Shown here in pieces: positions 1-9,323 of a stretch of DNA of 64,000 nucleotides (the stretch's first letter is position 1; each line of letters starts with the position of its first letter). Origin of the DNA: Myxococcaceae bacterium (GTDB lineage Bacteria; Myxococcota; Myxococcia; Myxococcales; Myxococcaceae). The translations under genes were made by a program, and so were the position numbers. A model generated the notes under the pieces. The model did no database searches. It was given only the letters and a program-made list of their open reading frames with translations, and was not told where the DNA came from. The DNA lies in assembly GCA_017881265.1 (NCBI GenBank), contig JADGRA010000014.1, positions 162,150-226,149 of the forward strand, written 5' to 3'.

Positions 1-162
1 CAGCCAGGCGACGCCGTCGTCCGGCGTCTCCTCGGTCAGCTTCTTGTAGGCCTCGGCCGCCTTGACCCAGGCGCGCTTCTGGAACGCCGCGTCCGCCTCG
101 CGGGCGGTGGGCGAGGCCGCGGTCAGCACGGCGGCGAGGAGAACACCGAGGAAGGTTGGCAT
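1..162 (-). CDS. Secreted TPR-type protein, N-terminal fragment (partial)
   Basis: Only the first 54 codons are in the window; the gene runs off the left edge. The product starts with a hydrophobic signal-peptide-like stretch (MPTFLGVLLAAVLTAASPTA). It continues with Ala-, Lys- and Glu-rich helical sequence (READAAFQKRAWVKAAEAYK) that looks like the first helix pair of a tetratricopeptide repeat. A periplasmic or outer-membrane scaffold role is therefore likely, but no specific family can be named from so little sequence. It is transcribed away from acs, in the same direction, about 100 bp downstream of the acs stop. Confidence 0.6.
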   Translation of the reverse strand, partial: MPTFLGVLLAAVLTAASPTAREADAAFQKRAWVKAAEAYKKLTEETPDDGVAWL

Positions 163-265
163 GGGAGGGACCTCGGCCGCCGGCGGCGGGCTGCCCCCGC
201 CCGAACAGGCGCCGGGCGGGCGCTTGCCGTCAGGGTGGGCCGGCGGCAACGGGCAGCGGGGACGG

Positions 266-2221
266 CTACTCCTCGTCTCCGCGCAGCTTGGCCAGCACGT
301 TCAAGTCTTCCAGGGTGGTGGTGTCGCCGGTGGTTCTGACGCCGGCGGCCACGTCTCGGAGGAGGCGGCGCATGATTTTCCCCGACCGCGTCTTCGGCAG
401 CGCATCGGCGAAGCGGATCTCGTCCGGGCGGGCGATGGCCCCAATCTCCTTGATGACGTGTGCCGACAGCTGCGCCTTCAGCTCCGCAGAGGACTCCACG
501 CCCTTCTTCAACGTGACGAAGGCCACCAGCGCCGTGCCCTTCAACTCATCGGGACGGCCCACCACGGCGGCCTCGGCCACGCGCCCCTCCGAGACGAGCG
601 CGCTCTCCACCTCCGCCGTCCCCAGCCGGTGCCCGGCGACATTCACGACGTCGTCCACCCGTCCCATCACCCACAGGTAGCCGTCGGCGTCGATGCGAGC
701 GCCGTCGCCGGTGAAGTACAGCCCGGGCACTTCGCTGAAGTAGGTCTTCACGTAGCGCTCGGGGTCCCCGTAGACGGTGCGCAACAGCGCCGGCCAGGGC
801 TTGGCCAGAAACAGCTTCCCGCCCTGCCCCGGCGGCACTTCCTTGCCGTCCTTGCCCAGCACCTTGAGGAAGATGCCCGGCAGCGGCAGGGTGGCGCTGC
901 CCGGCTTGGTGGGCGTCGCGCCCGGCAGCGGACTCACCAGGATGCCGCCGGTCTCCGTCTGCCACCAGGTGTCGACGATGGGGCAGCGCCCACCGCCGAT
1001 GACGTCCCGGTACCACATCCACGCCTCGGGGTTGATGGGCTCGCCCACCGTGCCGAGAAGCCGGAGCGAGCGCATGTCGTGCTTCTTCGGATGCTCGTCC
1101 CCGGTGCGCATGAAGGCCCGGATGGCGGTGGGGGCGGTGTAGAGGATGGTGACCTTGTGCCGCTCGATGTTGTCCCAAAATCGGTCGGGCCCCGGCGTGG
1201 TCGGCGCACCCTCGTACAGGAACGAGGTGGCGTGATTCATGAGCGGCCCGTAGACGACGTAGCTGTGGCCCGTCACCCACCCCACATCCGCGGTGCACCA
1301 GTAGACGTCATCGTCCTTGAGGTCGAAGACCCACCGCGTAGTGAGGGAGACGTACACGGCGTAGCCGGCAGTGGTGTGCAGCACCCCTTTCGGCTTTCCG
1401 GTGGAGCCCGAAGTGTAGAGGATGAACAGCGGGTGCTCGCTGTCCACCCACTCCGGCTCGCACGTCGGGGACTGGGCCTCGACCAGCTTCTCCCAGGCGA
1501 CGTCCTTGGGCCCGAGCTGGATGGGATTCTTCGTCCGCTGGAGGACCACCACCTTCTCCACGCTGGGCATGTGGGGCAGGGCGGCGTCGACGTTGGCCTT
1601 AAGTGGCACCACGCCCCCCTTGCGCCAGCCGCCGTCGGCGGTGAGCAGCACCTTGGCCCCGGCGTCGTTCATCCGCTCGCGCACCGCTTCCGAGGAGAAG
1701 CCGCCGAACACCACCGAGTGAACGGCCCCGATGCGAGCGCAGGCCAGCATGGCCACCGCCGCCTCCGGCACCATGGGCAGATAGATGCCCACCCGGTCGC
1801 CCTTCTTCACCCCCAGCGACTTGAGGCCGTTGGCCAGCCGGCAGACGTCGGCGTGCAGCTGGCGGTAGGTGATTTTCCTCACGTCGCCGGGCTCACCCTC
1901 GAAGAGGATGGCCGTCTTCTCGGCGTACTTGGGCAGGTGTCGGTCGAGGGCGTTGTAGCAGAGGTTGGTGGTGCCGCCGAGGAACCACTGGGCGTGGGGG
2001 GGCTTCCAGTCCAGCACCGTGTGGAAGGGCGTCTTCCAGTACAGCTCCTCACGCGCCCGCGCTCCCCAGAAGGCGTCGGGGTCGTTGGCCGCCTCGGCGT
2101 ACAGCGCACGGTACTCCTCGAGCGAGCGGATGTGCGCCTTCTTCTGGAACTCGGGCGGCGGCGGAAAGACGCGCCCCTCGTGAGAGAAAGACAGAATCTC
2201 GTGGGAAGTCGCTTCGGCCAT
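266..2221 (-). CDS. acs: Acetyl-CoA synthetase (AMP-forming)
   Basis: A 651-residue member of the ANL adenylating superfamily, the usual length for Acs. It converts acetate, ATP and CoA to acetyl-CoA via acetyl-AMP in the cytoplasm. The N-terminal acetyl-CoA synthetase domain is followed by the P-loop-like adenylation motif [11 protein letters not shown] at about residues 269-279. The WWQTETGG signature lies further on, and the C-terminal lid ends in [13 protein letters not shown], where Lys615 is the position normally acetylated by Pat-type enzymes to switch Acs off. The ATG start at 2221 precedes the conserved N-terminal region. It stands alone; a lipoprotein gene lies just upstream on the same strand. 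The identification is secure. Confidence 0.96.
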   Translation of the reverse strand: MAEATSHEILSFSHEGRVFPPPPEFQKKAHIRSLEEYRALYAEAANDPDAFWGARAREELYWKTPFHTVLDWKPPHAQWFLGGTTNLCYNALDRHLPKYAEKTAILFEGEPGDVRKITYRQLHADVCRLANGLKSLGVKKGDRVGIYLPMVPEAAVAMLACARIGAVHSVVFGGFSSEAVRERMNDAGAKVLLTADGGWRKGGVVPLKANVDAALPHMPSVEKVVVLQRTKNPIQLGPKDVAWEKLVEAQSPTCEPEWVDSEHPLFILYTSGSTGKPKGVLHTTAGYAVYVSLTTRWVFDLKDDDVYWCTADVGWVTGHSYVVYGPLMNHATSFLYEGAPTTPGPDRFWDNIERHKVTILYTAPTAIRAFMRTGDEHPKKHDMRSLRLLGTVGEPINPEAWMWYRDVIGGGRCPIVDTWWQTETGGILVSPLPGATPTKPGSATLPLPGIFLKVLGKDGKEVPPGQGGKLFLAKPWPALLRTVYGDPERYVKTYFSEVPGLYFTGDGARIDADGYLWVMGRVDDVVNVAGHRLGTAEVESALVSEGRVAEAAVVGRPDELKGTALVAFVTLKKGVESSAELKAQLSAHVIKEIGAIARPDEIRFADALPKTRSGKIMRRLLRDVAAGVRTTGDTTTLEDLNVLAKLRGDEE

Positions 2222-2239
2222 GGCGGGGACCCTCGCTGA

Positions 2240-2758
2240 TTACGAACACTGCGTGGGAACGGAAGGACAGGCTGGCGGCGTGCACAGGGCCGCCTGAACC
2301 GTGAACCAGAACTGGCAATTGCAGGTCACCGGGCTCGAGCCCAGGTAGCTGATGCGCATGACGCCGCTGAAGGACGTGGGATTCACCGTGGCGCCGTCGA
2401 GGTGAAATTGGGCGAAGTCGACCTGGCAGAGGTTGCCGTTGGCCGACAGCAGCGGGTGGGACGCAGTGCCGTCGGCGAAGAAGTTCTGCGTGTCGTACTG
2501 GTACTGCCCCACCAGTTCCACGGCCAGGCACTGGGTATTCGCTTGCTGCACCAGGGCGAAGCGGACGTCGTCCCCGTAGACTTGAAGCTGGGCCAGCAGA
2601 GCCGGTCCGCCGTCGGCGGCAAGCCCGCAGTCATCGCGAAAGACGTCGCCCGGGGCGACCTTGAAAACGTAGGCGCCCTCCTCGAGGGTGTGGGTTCGCC
2701 CGCACCCGGACCCAGCGACAAGCAGGAGGGCCAGCAGGCTGCGGACGGGTCGGCACAA
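2240..2758 (-). CDS. Putative lipoprotein, unknown function
   Basis: A 172-residue protein with a short hydrophobic N-terminus (SLLALLLVAGSGCG) that could be a lipoprotein signal with Cys near residue 19, although the lipobox (GSGC) is imperfect. The mature part contains several Cys residues, including a C-terminal CNCQFW...CTPPACPS cluster, as in small disulfide-bonded myxobacterial surface lipoproteins. I do not recognise a domain. The start is a TTG at 2758 with no convincing Shine-Dalgarno sequence, so the true start is uncertain. It lies 18 bp upstream of acs and could be cotranscribed with it, but nothing in the sequence links the functions. Confidence 0.7.
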   Translation of the reverse strand: MCRPVRSLLALLLVAGSGCGRTHTLEEGAYVFKVAPGDVFRDDCGLAADGGPALLAQLQVYGDDVRFALVQQANTQCLAVELVGQYQYDTQNFFADGTASHPLLSANGNLCQVDFAQFHLDGATVNPTSFSGVMRISYLGSSPVTCNCQFWFTVQAALCTPPACPSVPTQCS

Positions 2759-2927
2759 GAGGAGAGGGACAATAGGGAGAAGCGCCCGGGCGCGGCAATG
2801 GTTGGCAGCCCCCAGGGGTCGGGCCGGACTTCACGCGGCGCGGCGAACGCCCACGCGCCGCGCCGCGGGCGCTCGCGGCCCGAAAGCACAGGCGTCTGGT
2901 GGCGCAGGCGCATGGCGTCTCGCCGGA

Positions 2928-3380
2928 CTATCTCCGCGGTCGCTTGCCCGACGGGGGCTTGACCGTGAAGCGGCGGCCCGCACGCGTCGCTGAGACCCGC
3001 TGGGTGCGCGCCACACCTCGCCCCACCCAGGCACAGATGTCGCTGACGGTGACGATGCCAGTCAGCTTCCCGCCGTCCACCACGGGGAGACAGCCGATGC
3101 TGCGCCCGCGGAGGAGATTGGCGGCGGTCCGTAGGGTGGTCTTGGAATCCGCCACCAGCGGGCTTCGCACCATGAGGTCCGCCACCGTCTTTCCACGGCG
3201 CACCACCTCGCCATTGGGCCCTCCCAAGTCCTCCGAGGACAAAACGCCCTCCACGTTGGAGCCGCGCATCACCACCAGGTGGTGAATGCCGCCTTGCTTC
3301 ATCCGGAACACGGCCGCCTCCGCATCCTCGGTGCCGTCGGCGGTCTTCACCTGGGTAGTCATCACTTCGTTCAGTCTCAT
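2928..3380 (-). CDS. CBS-domain pair protein
   Basis: A 150-residue stand-alone protein of two CBS motifs, at about residues 5-55 and 64-118 (pattern [15 protein letters not shown]...HHLVV...GVLSSEDL, then [16 protein letters not shown]...[18 protein letters not shown]). Such Bateman modules bind adenine nucleotides and act as energy sensors or as regulatory partners of other proteins. The tail is short, basic and probably unstructured ([15 protein letters not shown]). I place the start at the ATG at 3380 because an AAGAAGGG Shine-Dalgarno lies just upstream and the CBS fold begins at once; the frame stays open further upstream. It is divergent from ppsA, with a 389-bp gap between them. Confidence 0.88.
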   Translation of the reverse strand: MRLNEVMTTQVKTADGTEDAEAAVFRMKQGGIHHLVVMRGSNVEGVLSSEDLGGPNGEVVRRGKTVADLMVRSPLVADSKTTLRTAANLLRGRSIGCLPVVDGGKLTGIVTVSDICAWVGRGVARTQRVSATRAGRRFTVKPPSGKRPRR

Positions 3381-3769
3381 CGCGGTACCCTTCTTTCCAG
3401 CTCCCCACCCCGAAAGGGCCATCACGTTGCGTGCCAGGCCGGCGCGGCCGGGGCGCCGGCGCGGGCTTCGCCCAACCGGCGCGCAATCCCTGCGCGGGGA
3501 CCAGGTTTCTCGCAAGCTTAACGCGCGGTGGCCCGGGCGCGTGGCACTGCCACTGCCCTGTCCTCGCGCGCGGTTTGGCCTTCACCTTGCAACCGGGACG
3601 CACTTCAAGCGCGGGCCCAACTGTGACGGCCCGTGTCCGAGTTAGCTCACGGGCGGCGGCTTGGCAGTCAGGGCGCCTTCCGAGGGCAAGACGGCCCGCG
3701 TCGCCCCTCCCCTGCGCCCGCGGGCCGACGCCGGACGCGCCTCGCGCGTGTTGGGGGGTGGAGGCAGGT
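3381..3769 (+). promoter_or_regulatory. Divergent intergenic region with two sigma54-like elements
   Basis: This 389-bp gap separates the CBS gene (leftward) from ppsA (rightward) and contains no credible gene. Two rightward elements have the GG-N10-GC spacing of -24/-12 promoters. At 3542-3556 there is TGGCAC-N5-CTGC, with a perfect -24 half and one -12 mismatch. At 3576-3591 there is TGGCCT-N5-TTGCA, with a perfect -12 half and a weaker -24. Transcription from them would start near 3568 or 3602 and leave a leader of roughly 170-200 nt before ppsA. In a genome this GC-rich such matches can arise by chance, so this is a tentative call. Confidence 0.3.
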
Positions 3770-6079
3770 ATGGCCGATTCCATCGTTTGGTTCGACAAGC
3801 TGACGCGGGCCGACGTGGCACTGGCCGGCGGTAAGGGCGCCAACCTCGGGGAAATGACGCGCGCCGGGTTGCCTGTGCCTCCGGGCTTCGTCGTCACCGC
3901 CGGCACCTTCACCGCGGCCATGCAGGCGGCCGGGACGCGTCCACAGCTGGCGCAGCTGTTGGAAAAGGCCAACCCCGATGATGCCAAGCAGCTGGCCGAG
4001 ACGGCCGAGGCACTCCAGGAGCTGGTCCGCCGCGCGGCGCTCCCGCCCGCCTTCCAAGCGGAACTCATCGCCGCCTACCAGAAGCTGGGCAAGGACGCCC
4101 TGGTCGCGGTGAGGTCCTCCGCCACCGCCGAGGACGCTCCGGGCGCCTCCTTCGCCGGAATGCACCAGACGTTCACCAACGTGCTGGGCAGCACCCAGCT
4201 CCTTGACGCCCTCCGCCGCTGTTGGGCAAGCGTCTACACGCCACGGGTGGTGGCCTACCGCAAGACCCAGGACCTGCTGTCGGAGCCGGCCATCGCCGTC
4301 GTCGTGCAGAAGATGGTGAACTCCGCGCGCTCCGGCGTCATCTTCACCGCCGACCCGTCCACCAGCCAGCGGGACCAGATGGTGATTGAGGCGGCCTTCG
4401 GGCTGGGCGAGGTGGTGGTGGGCGGACAGGTGGAGCCCGACACGTACCGGGTGGCCAAGGCCGGGCCCAGCCTGCTGTCGGCGCGCGTCGGGCACAAGGC
4501 CGTCAAGCTGGTCCGCGGCCCCGACGGGGCGGAGCAGCGCATCCAGCTGGCCGAGGCGGAGGCTTCCCGCCGTGTCCTGTCGGACAGCGAAGTCTTGGAG
4601 CTGGCGCGGCTGGCCCTCTCGGTGGAGGCCCACTACGACTCCCCCCAGGACATTGAATGGGCGGAAGAGGGCGGCAAGTGGTACCTGGTCCAGACGCGTC
4701 CCATCACCACGCTGGAGGCGCACCGGCCGGGGGACGCGCTGGTGAGCGGGCTGGGAGCCGCTCCCGGCACCGGCAGCGGCCGCGTCCGCATCCTGGCCAG
4801 TGCCAGCGAGGGGGCGCAGCTGCAACAGGGAGAGGTGCTGGTCGCGTCAATGACGTCCCCCGACTGGGTGCCCACCATGCGGCGTGCCTCGGCCATCGTC
4901 ACCGACAACGGCGGGATGACGTGCCACGCGGCCATCGTCAGCCGCGAGCTGAGGATTCCGTGCGTGGTGGGGACCCGCCTGGCCACCACCGTGCTGCGCC
5001 CAGGGGAGGAAGTCACGGTGGACGGGCGCAAGGGCCAGGTGTTTGAGGGTCTGCAGGCCGAGACGGCGACGCCGGCGGCGGTCTCGGCCAGCGCGGTGGG
5101 CCCTCCCCCGGCCGCGGTGGCACCGGTTCCGCTCGGGACGAGGCTGTATGTGAATCTGGCCATGGCCGACCAGGCCGCGGCCGCGGCGGCGCTTCCGGTG
5201 GATGGCGTCGGGCTTCTGCGCGCCGAATTCATGATGATGGACGCGTTGAAGGGCATGCACCCCAAGGCGCTTCTGGCCAAGGGCGGGCGCAAGGAATTCA
5301 TCGACTCCATGCAGGCGGCCCTGCTGAAGGTGACGCAGCCGTTTGCTCCCCGGCCCGTCGTGTACCGGACGTACGACTTTCGCACCAACGAGTTTCGTGG
5401 GCTGAAGGGCGGCGAGGGGTACGAGGCGCAGGAAGAGAACCCGATGATTGGGTACCGCGGCTGCTTCCGGTACGTGAAGGATCCCGAACTTTTCCAGCTG
5501 GAGCTCGAGGTCCTGGCCCTGGTGCGCGCGCAGACGCCCAACCTGCACGTGATGATTCCCTTCGTCCGCACCAAGTGGGAGCTGGAGGCCTGCCTGGAGC
5601 TCATCGCGAAAAGCCCGCTCGGACACCAGCGTGGCCTTCACACCTGGGTGATGGCGGAGGTGCCATCGGTGGCCTATTGGATTCCCGAGTACGTGAAGTT
5701 GGGTGTCGACGGGTTCTCCATCGGCTCCAATGACTTGACGCAGCTCACGCTGGGGGTGGACCGGGATTCGCAGTCGTGCGCGGAGCTCTTCGACGAGTCC
5801 GATGGCGCGGTGCTGGACGCCATCGAGCGCATCATCCACGCCTGCCGGCGCGCCGGCGTGACGTCCTCCTTGTGTGGACAGGCCCCCTCCAACCGTCCGG
5901 AATTCGCCGAGCAGCTAGTGCGGTTTGGCATCACGTCCATTTCCGTCAACGTGGACGCCGTGGCCACCGCCCGGAACGTCATCGCCAGCGCCGAGCGGCG
6001 GCTATTGCTGCAGCGAGAAAGTCCGCAGGAACCGCGCCGACGAAAAGGCCGCGGACAGCGACCGGAAGCAGGCCGGTAA
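3770..6079 (+). CDS. ppsA: Phosphoenolpyruvate synthase
   Basis: A 769-residue PEP synthase (pyruvate, water dikinase), close to the usual 790. It makes PEP from pyruvate and ATP, releasing AMP and phosphate, and supports gluconeogenesis. The N-terminal ATP-binding region begins [19 protein letters not shown]. The swivelling phosphohistidine domain carries [13 protein letters not shown], with His386 as phospho-acceptor. The C-terminal PEP/pyruvate barrel has [19 protein letters not shown] and SSLCGQAPS, with Cys702 as the proton-transfer residue. The reading frame stays open far upstream, but the ATG at 3770 is preceded by a GGAGG-like site and matches the family start. It pairs logically with acs nearby for growth on acetate or amino acids. 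Confidence 0.95.
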   Translation: MADSIVWFDKLTRADVALAGGKGANLGEMTRAGLPVPPGFVVTAGTFTAAMQAAGTRPQLAQLLEKANPDDAKQLAETAEALQELVRRAALPPAFQAELIAAYQKLGKDALVAVRSSATAEDAPGASFAGMHQTFTNVLGSTQLLDALRRCWASVYTPRVVAYRKTQDLLSEPAIAVVVQKMVNSARSGVIFTADPSTSQRDQMVIEAAFGLGEVVVGGQVEPDTYRVAKAGPSLLSARVGHKAVKLVRGPDGAEQRIQLAEAEASRRVLSDSEVLELARLALSVEAHYDSPQDIEWAEEGGKWYLVQTRPITTLEAHRPGDALVSGLGAAPGTGSGRVRILASASEGAQLQQGEVLVASMTSPDWVPTMRRASAIVTDNGGMTCHAAIVSRELRIPCVVGTRLATTVLRPGEEVTVDGRKGQVFEGLQAETATPAAVSASAVGPPPAAVAPVPLGTRLYVNLAMADQAAAAAALPVDGVGLLRAEFMMMDALKGMHPKALLAKGGRKEFIDSMQAALLKVTQPFAPRPVVYRTYDFRTNEFRGLKGGEGYEAQEENPMIGYRGCFRYVKDPELFQLELEVLALVRAQTPNLHVMIPFVRTKWELEACLELIAKSPLGHQRGLHTWVMAEVPSVAYWIPEYVKLGVDGFSIGSNDLTQLTLGVDRDSQSCAELFDESDGAVLDAIERIIHACRRAGVTSSLCGQAPSNRPEFAEQLVRFGITSISVNVDAVATARNVIASAERRLLLQRESPQEPRRRKGRGQRPEAGR

Positions 6080-6162
6080 GAAGTCTCCCCTGCCGGGCAA
6101 CAGCTCGCCCGAGTCCAACGTCTATGAAGACAGTTCACGAAACGGAAAGGCAGAAGGCAAAC

Positions 6163-6747
6163 ATGAAGAAACTACTCGTTGCAGTCGCCGCGCTCCTCGT
6201 GGTCCCGGCCGCTTACGGCCAGGCTCCGGTCGAGATGAAGGCTACCGGCACGCCGGGCAAGGCGACCGCGGAGCGGACGGTCCATCTCACCGCTACCATC
6301 AAAGCCATCGACGTCCCCGGCCGCACCATCACCCTGCAGAACAAGGCGGGCGAGACCGAGACCTTCAAGGCCGGCCCCGAGATTCAACGCCTGGAAGACT
6401 TGGCCGTCGGGGATACGGTGGTCATCGACTACGTGCAGGGCCTCGCGCTGGAGTTTCAGCCCGCCGGCTCGGCGACCGTTGCACCGACGGGCGTCGTGAC
6501 GGGCGGGCGCGCCGACAAGAGCCAGGCTCCTGGCGCTGCGGCCAGCGCAGGGGTGCAGGCCACGGTGACCGTCACCGCCATCGACACCGTCAAGCGGCTG
6601 GTGTCGTTCCAGGGCCCGGGCGGGAACGTCTACCAGGTGAAGGCTGGTCCGAAGATTCACCTCGAGAAACTGAAGGTCGGTGACCACCTGCTCGCGACCT
6701 ACGTCGAGGCGCTGGCCATCAAGGTGGAGAAGGCGACCAAGAAGTAG
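6163..6747 (+). CDS. Secreted protein with two tandem copies of one domain
   Basis: A 194-residue exported protein with a clear Sec signal peptide (MKKLLVAVAALLVVPAAYGQ). The mature part holds two related segments of about 60 residues, at 40-100 and 131-190. Each reads: beta strand, 'ID.....R.v..Q', then 'fKAGPEI..LedLaVGD.v...Yv..lAl...'. An Ala/Gly/Pro-rich linker joins them. The pattern resembles small periplasmic beta-barrel proteins annotated only as hypothetical; no enzyme motif is visible. The start at 6163 has an AGAAGG site at correct spacing. The gene follows ppsA by about 80 bp in the same direction. Confidence 0.8.
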   Translation: MKKLLVAVAALLVVPAAYGQAPVEMKATGTPGKATAERTVHLTATIKAIDVPGRTITLQNKAGETETFKAGPEIQRLEDLAVGDTVVIDYVQGLALEFQPAGSATVAPTGVVTGGRADKSQAPGAAASAGVQATVTVTAIDTVKRLVSFQGPGGNVYQVKAGPKIHLEKLKVGDHLLATYVEALAIKVEKATKK

Positions 6748-6888
6748 CGCGGGCCGCAGCGCGCGGCTGCAGGGGCTCAAAAAGGTCGAGCCAAGTCCAG
6801 TTTGTGCAGCTGTCACCGAAGGGGCCGCGAGCGGGGCCGCGGCCTGCTTCCCCGCGTCGGGGGCACCTTCTAGGCTTCGCCCGGCCGC

Positions 6889-7926
6889 ATGCCGACCCTG
6901 GTTGCCCTAATCGCCCTTGGCGTCCTGGTGCTTGTGCACGAATTGGCCCACCTGCTGGCCGCCCGGCTGGTGGGGGCGCGCGCGGTCATCTTCAGCCTCG
7001 GCCTCGGGCTGCCGCTGTATTCCTTTCGCGCCGCCGGACAGCGCTGGGTGCTGGGTGCCATCCCGTGGGGGGCCTGGCTGCGGCTGGAAGGCGAGAACCC
7101 CTACCAGGCCCCCTCGGGCGTCCAGGAAGTGACGTTTGCGGAGCTCAGCCCGGCGCGCCGGGCCTTTGTCTTTCTCGCCGGCCCGGCGGCCAGCCTGCTG
7201 CTTGGAGTGCTGCTGCTGACGCTGCTGCACATGGCCGGCACCTACGTCCCGGTGCCGATGACGGTGGGCACGGTGGAACCAGGCTCCGAGGCGGCGCGTG
7301 TGGCGCTGCGGGCGGGCGACGTCATCGAAACGGTAGACGGCGTCCCGGTCCAGCGCTGGGGCGTCCTCACCCGCAGCTTGGCCGCCCACGCGGGGGAGCC
7401 GGTGCGTCTGGGCATCCAGCGGGGCACCACCGTCCTCTCGCTCAACGTCCAGGCCAGCCGTGACGCCGCGGGGCGAGGGCGCATCGGCGTCAGCCAGCAG
7501 TACGCCTTCTCCCGCCAGCCGCTGCGCCAGGCCTTCTTTTCGGCGCTCGGCCATAGCGGCCAGCTGTTGCGACAGACGGTGTCCTGGGCGGTGCAGCTGT
7601 TTCGCGGGCCGGATGGCGCGGGGCCACCGGGCGCCGCCGCGAAGCTGCTGCGCCGGCTCGCCTCCATCGAAAGCCTGGACGCGCTGGTGCGTGCCCTGGC
7701 CGCAGCCAGCCTCGCCCTGGGCCTCGTCTACCTGCTGCCGCTGCCGGCCCTGGACGGCGGACGACTGCTGCTGACTGCCTGGGAGAGCATGCGGGGCCGC
7801 CCGCTGGACGCCCGCGTGCAGACGGCCCTGCAGCTGCTCAGCCTGCTGCTGGCCATCGTCGCCGTGGGATGGGTGGCCGTCGCCGAGCTCCGCCAGGCCC
7901 TGGCCGCCGCGCGCGTGGTGGGCTGA
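6889..7926 (+). CDS. Site-2-protease-type M50 metallopeptidase with PDZ domain
   Basis: A 345-residue polytopic membrane protease of the RseP/S2P family. HELAH at residues 17-21 lies in the first transmembrane helix and supplies the zinc ligands and catalytic Glu. One PDZ domain follows at about 120-190. The second active-site motif, LPALDGGRLL, sits in a late membrane helix and supplies the Asp ligand. Such enzymes cut single-pass membrane proteins within the bilayer. It is distinct from the larger RseP orthologue at 12655-14310, being shorter with a single PDZ. The ATG at 6889 is the only sensible start. The stop is 19 bp from the convergent MoaD-MoaE gene. Confidence 0.88.
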   Translation: MPTLVALIALGVLVLVHELAHLLAARLVGARAVIFSLGLGLPLYSFRAAGQRWVLGAIPWGAWLRLEGENPYQAPSGVQEVTFAELSPARRAFVFLAGPAASLLLGVLLLTLLHMAGTYVPVPMTVGTVEPGSEAARVALRAGDVIETVDGVPVQRWGVLTRSLAAHAGEPVRLGIQRGTTVLSLNVQASRDAAGRGRIGVSQQYAFSRQPLRQAFFSALGHSGQLLRQTVSWAVQLFRGPDGAGPPGAAAKLLRRLASIESLDALVRALAAASLALGLVYLLPLPALDGGRLLLTAWESMRGRPLDARVQTALQLLSLLLAIVAVGWVAVAELRQALAAARVVG

Positions 7927-7945
7927 GGCGAAAGACGGGCACGCG

Positions 7946-8608
7946 TCAGGGACCGAGGCCGACCCAGCTTTCGCCGTCGGTGTACGTCTCCCGCTTCCAG
8001 ATGGGGGCGTCCTGCTTCAGCCTTTCAATGGCGAAGCGGCAAGCCTCGAAGGCTTCCGCCCGGTGCGGTGCCGCCGCGGCAATGCAGACGGCGACGTCCC
8101 CGGGGACGAGGAGGCCCACCCGGTGGACGATGGCCAGCCGCGTCCCTGGCCAGCGTTCTTCGGCCTCGCGGCCGACGGTGGCCAGGACGCGCTCGGCCAT
8201 GGCCTGGTACGCCTCATAGGTGAGGCGCACCACTGTGTGCCCGCGACTCTCGGCCCGGACGACGCCGGTAAACGTCACCAAGCCGCCGCGGGCGGCGTCC
8301 TGCACCGCCTCCACCACTTCCTGCAGCGTCGGCGGGCGCTCCACCACCCGGAAAAGGCCGGTGCCGCCAGCCACCGGGGGGATGAGTGCCACCTCCGCCC
8401 CGTCGGGCACCACGTCGTCCACCTGGGCGAAGGCCTGGTTCACCGCCACCCGGAGGTGGGGAAACAGCGGCAGCAGCTGCGGGTGCCGCTCCCCCAACAG
8501 CTGCAGCAGGGCGCGCACTGTGCCGGGGGGCGGCAGCTGAGTGAGTTGCTCCTGCGCCACGCCCGCGCGCTCGCGTGCCGCGGCAAAGTAGAGGACGGAG
8601 ACCGGCAT
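7946..8608 (-). CDS. MoaD-MoaE fusion, molybdopterin synthase
   Basis: A 220-residue single-chain molybdopterin synthase. Residues 1-82 are MoaD, a ubiquitin-like sulfur carrier ending in IPPVAGG with Gly81-Gly82. Residues from about 88 are MoaE, with the HRVG motif (162-165) and the catalytic lysines of LKQDAPIWKRE (Lys198, Lys205). It inserts two sulfurs into precursor Z (cPMP) to form molybdopterin. In separate MoaD the Gly-Gly is the free C-terminus that is thiocarboxylated; here it is internal (VAGGTGLFRV), so processing is expected, as known for MoaX of Mycobacterium tuberculosis. Starts at the ATG at 8608. No other moa genes are nearby. Confidence 0.92.
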   Translation of the reverse strand: MPVSVLYFAAARERAGVAQEQLTQLPPPGTVRALLQLLGERHPQLLPLFPHLRVAVNQAFAQVDDVVPDGAEVALIPPVAGGTGLFRVVERPPTLQEVVEAVQDAARGGLVTFTGVVRAESRGHTVVRLTYEAYQAMAERVLATVGREAEERWPGTRLAIVHRVGLLVPGDVAVCIAAAAPHRAEAFEACRFAIERLKQDAPIWKRETYTDGESWVGLGP

Positions 8609-8621
8609 GCCTTTGGGGAGA

Positions 8622-9323
8622 CTAGAACTCGAAGGCCAGGCCGAAAGTAAAGTAGGCCGCGCCTAGGTTGATGCCCTTGGCGCCGAAGTTGTTGGCGAAG
8701 TCGTCGTTGAATTCGCCAAAGAGGTAGAAGTGGTAGATGCCCGCGTCCTCGCGCGCCTCGCGGGCGTAGGTGGGGTTGAGGAAGTCCATCTCCAGCGCCA
8801 GTCCCAGCGTGAAGCCCCAGCCCCAGCGGACGCCCGAGCCCTTGCTGCCGTCGACTATCTCCACCGAGCCGCCCTTGTTCGTCCACCACGGGTAGCTGAC
8901 GAAGCCCAGCTCCGCGTACGGGACGAAGGGGATGTGGAAGACGTGGGCCAAGACGTCGTAGCGGTACACGGCCATCAGCCGCATCGGCAGGACCATCAGC
9001 CCGGTGGACTCGCCCGACGGCGTGCCGTCGGCGAGCAGGGCCTTGGCGTACTTCTCGCCGTACGCAATCGAGAAGCCGATGCCGAGGTAGCCGTAGCCGT
9101 GATAAAAGGAGCGGTCCACCTCGAACTCGCCAATCAACATGGCCGAGTTGCCAAACGTCTGGACGTACGCGTCCGACGTCGCCCCCGGCGAGTCCCCCAC
9201 CCGCGGCTGGTAGAAGCCCATCTTGAGCTCAAGGATGGTGGTGTTGGGCAGCGGCTTCGGCTCGCTTTCGGCGAGCGCGGGGACAGCCAGGACGAGAACG
9301 GCCGCGAGGAGGGGTTTCCTCAC
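8622..9323 (-). CDS. Outer-membrane beta-barrel protein (MXAN_2562-type)
   Basis: A 233-residue exported protein with a Sec signal (MRKPLLAAVLVLAVPALA). The mature part is made of alternating amphipathic strands rich in Tyr, Phe and Gly and ends in Phe (YFTFGLAFEF), the classic beta-barrel C-terminal signature recognised by BAM. The pattern matches small myxobacterial outer-membrane barrels, and as I recall the M. xanthus protein MXAN_2562 is of this type. Its ATG overlaps the stop of the upstream sorted protein gene by 4 nt (ATGA), so the two are translationally coupled and probably function together at the cell surface. Substrate or ligand is unknown. Confidence 0.8.
   Translation of the reverse strand: MRKPLLAAVLVLAVPALAESEPKPLPNTTILELKMGFYQPRVGDSPGATSDAYVQTFGNSAMLIGEFEVDRSFYHGYGYLGIGFSIAYGEKYAKALLADGTPSGESTGLMVLPMRLMAVYRYDVLAHVFHIPFVPYAELGFVSYPWWTNKGGSVEIVDGSKGSGVRWGWGFTLGLALEMDFLNPTYAREAREDAGIYHFYLFGEFNDDFANNFGAKGINLGAAYFTFGLAFEF

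Noticed and set aside
62..2239. Very long open frame on the plus strand opposite acs
   Set aside because: Antisense open frames are common in this GC-rich sequence because stop codons are rare; acs on the minus strand has all family motifs and the plus frame has none.
3431..3769. N-terminal extension of PEP synthase
   Set aside because: The frame is open but the extra 113 residues are Arg/Pro/Ala-rich with no homology pattern, and the Shine-Dalgarno sits at 3770.
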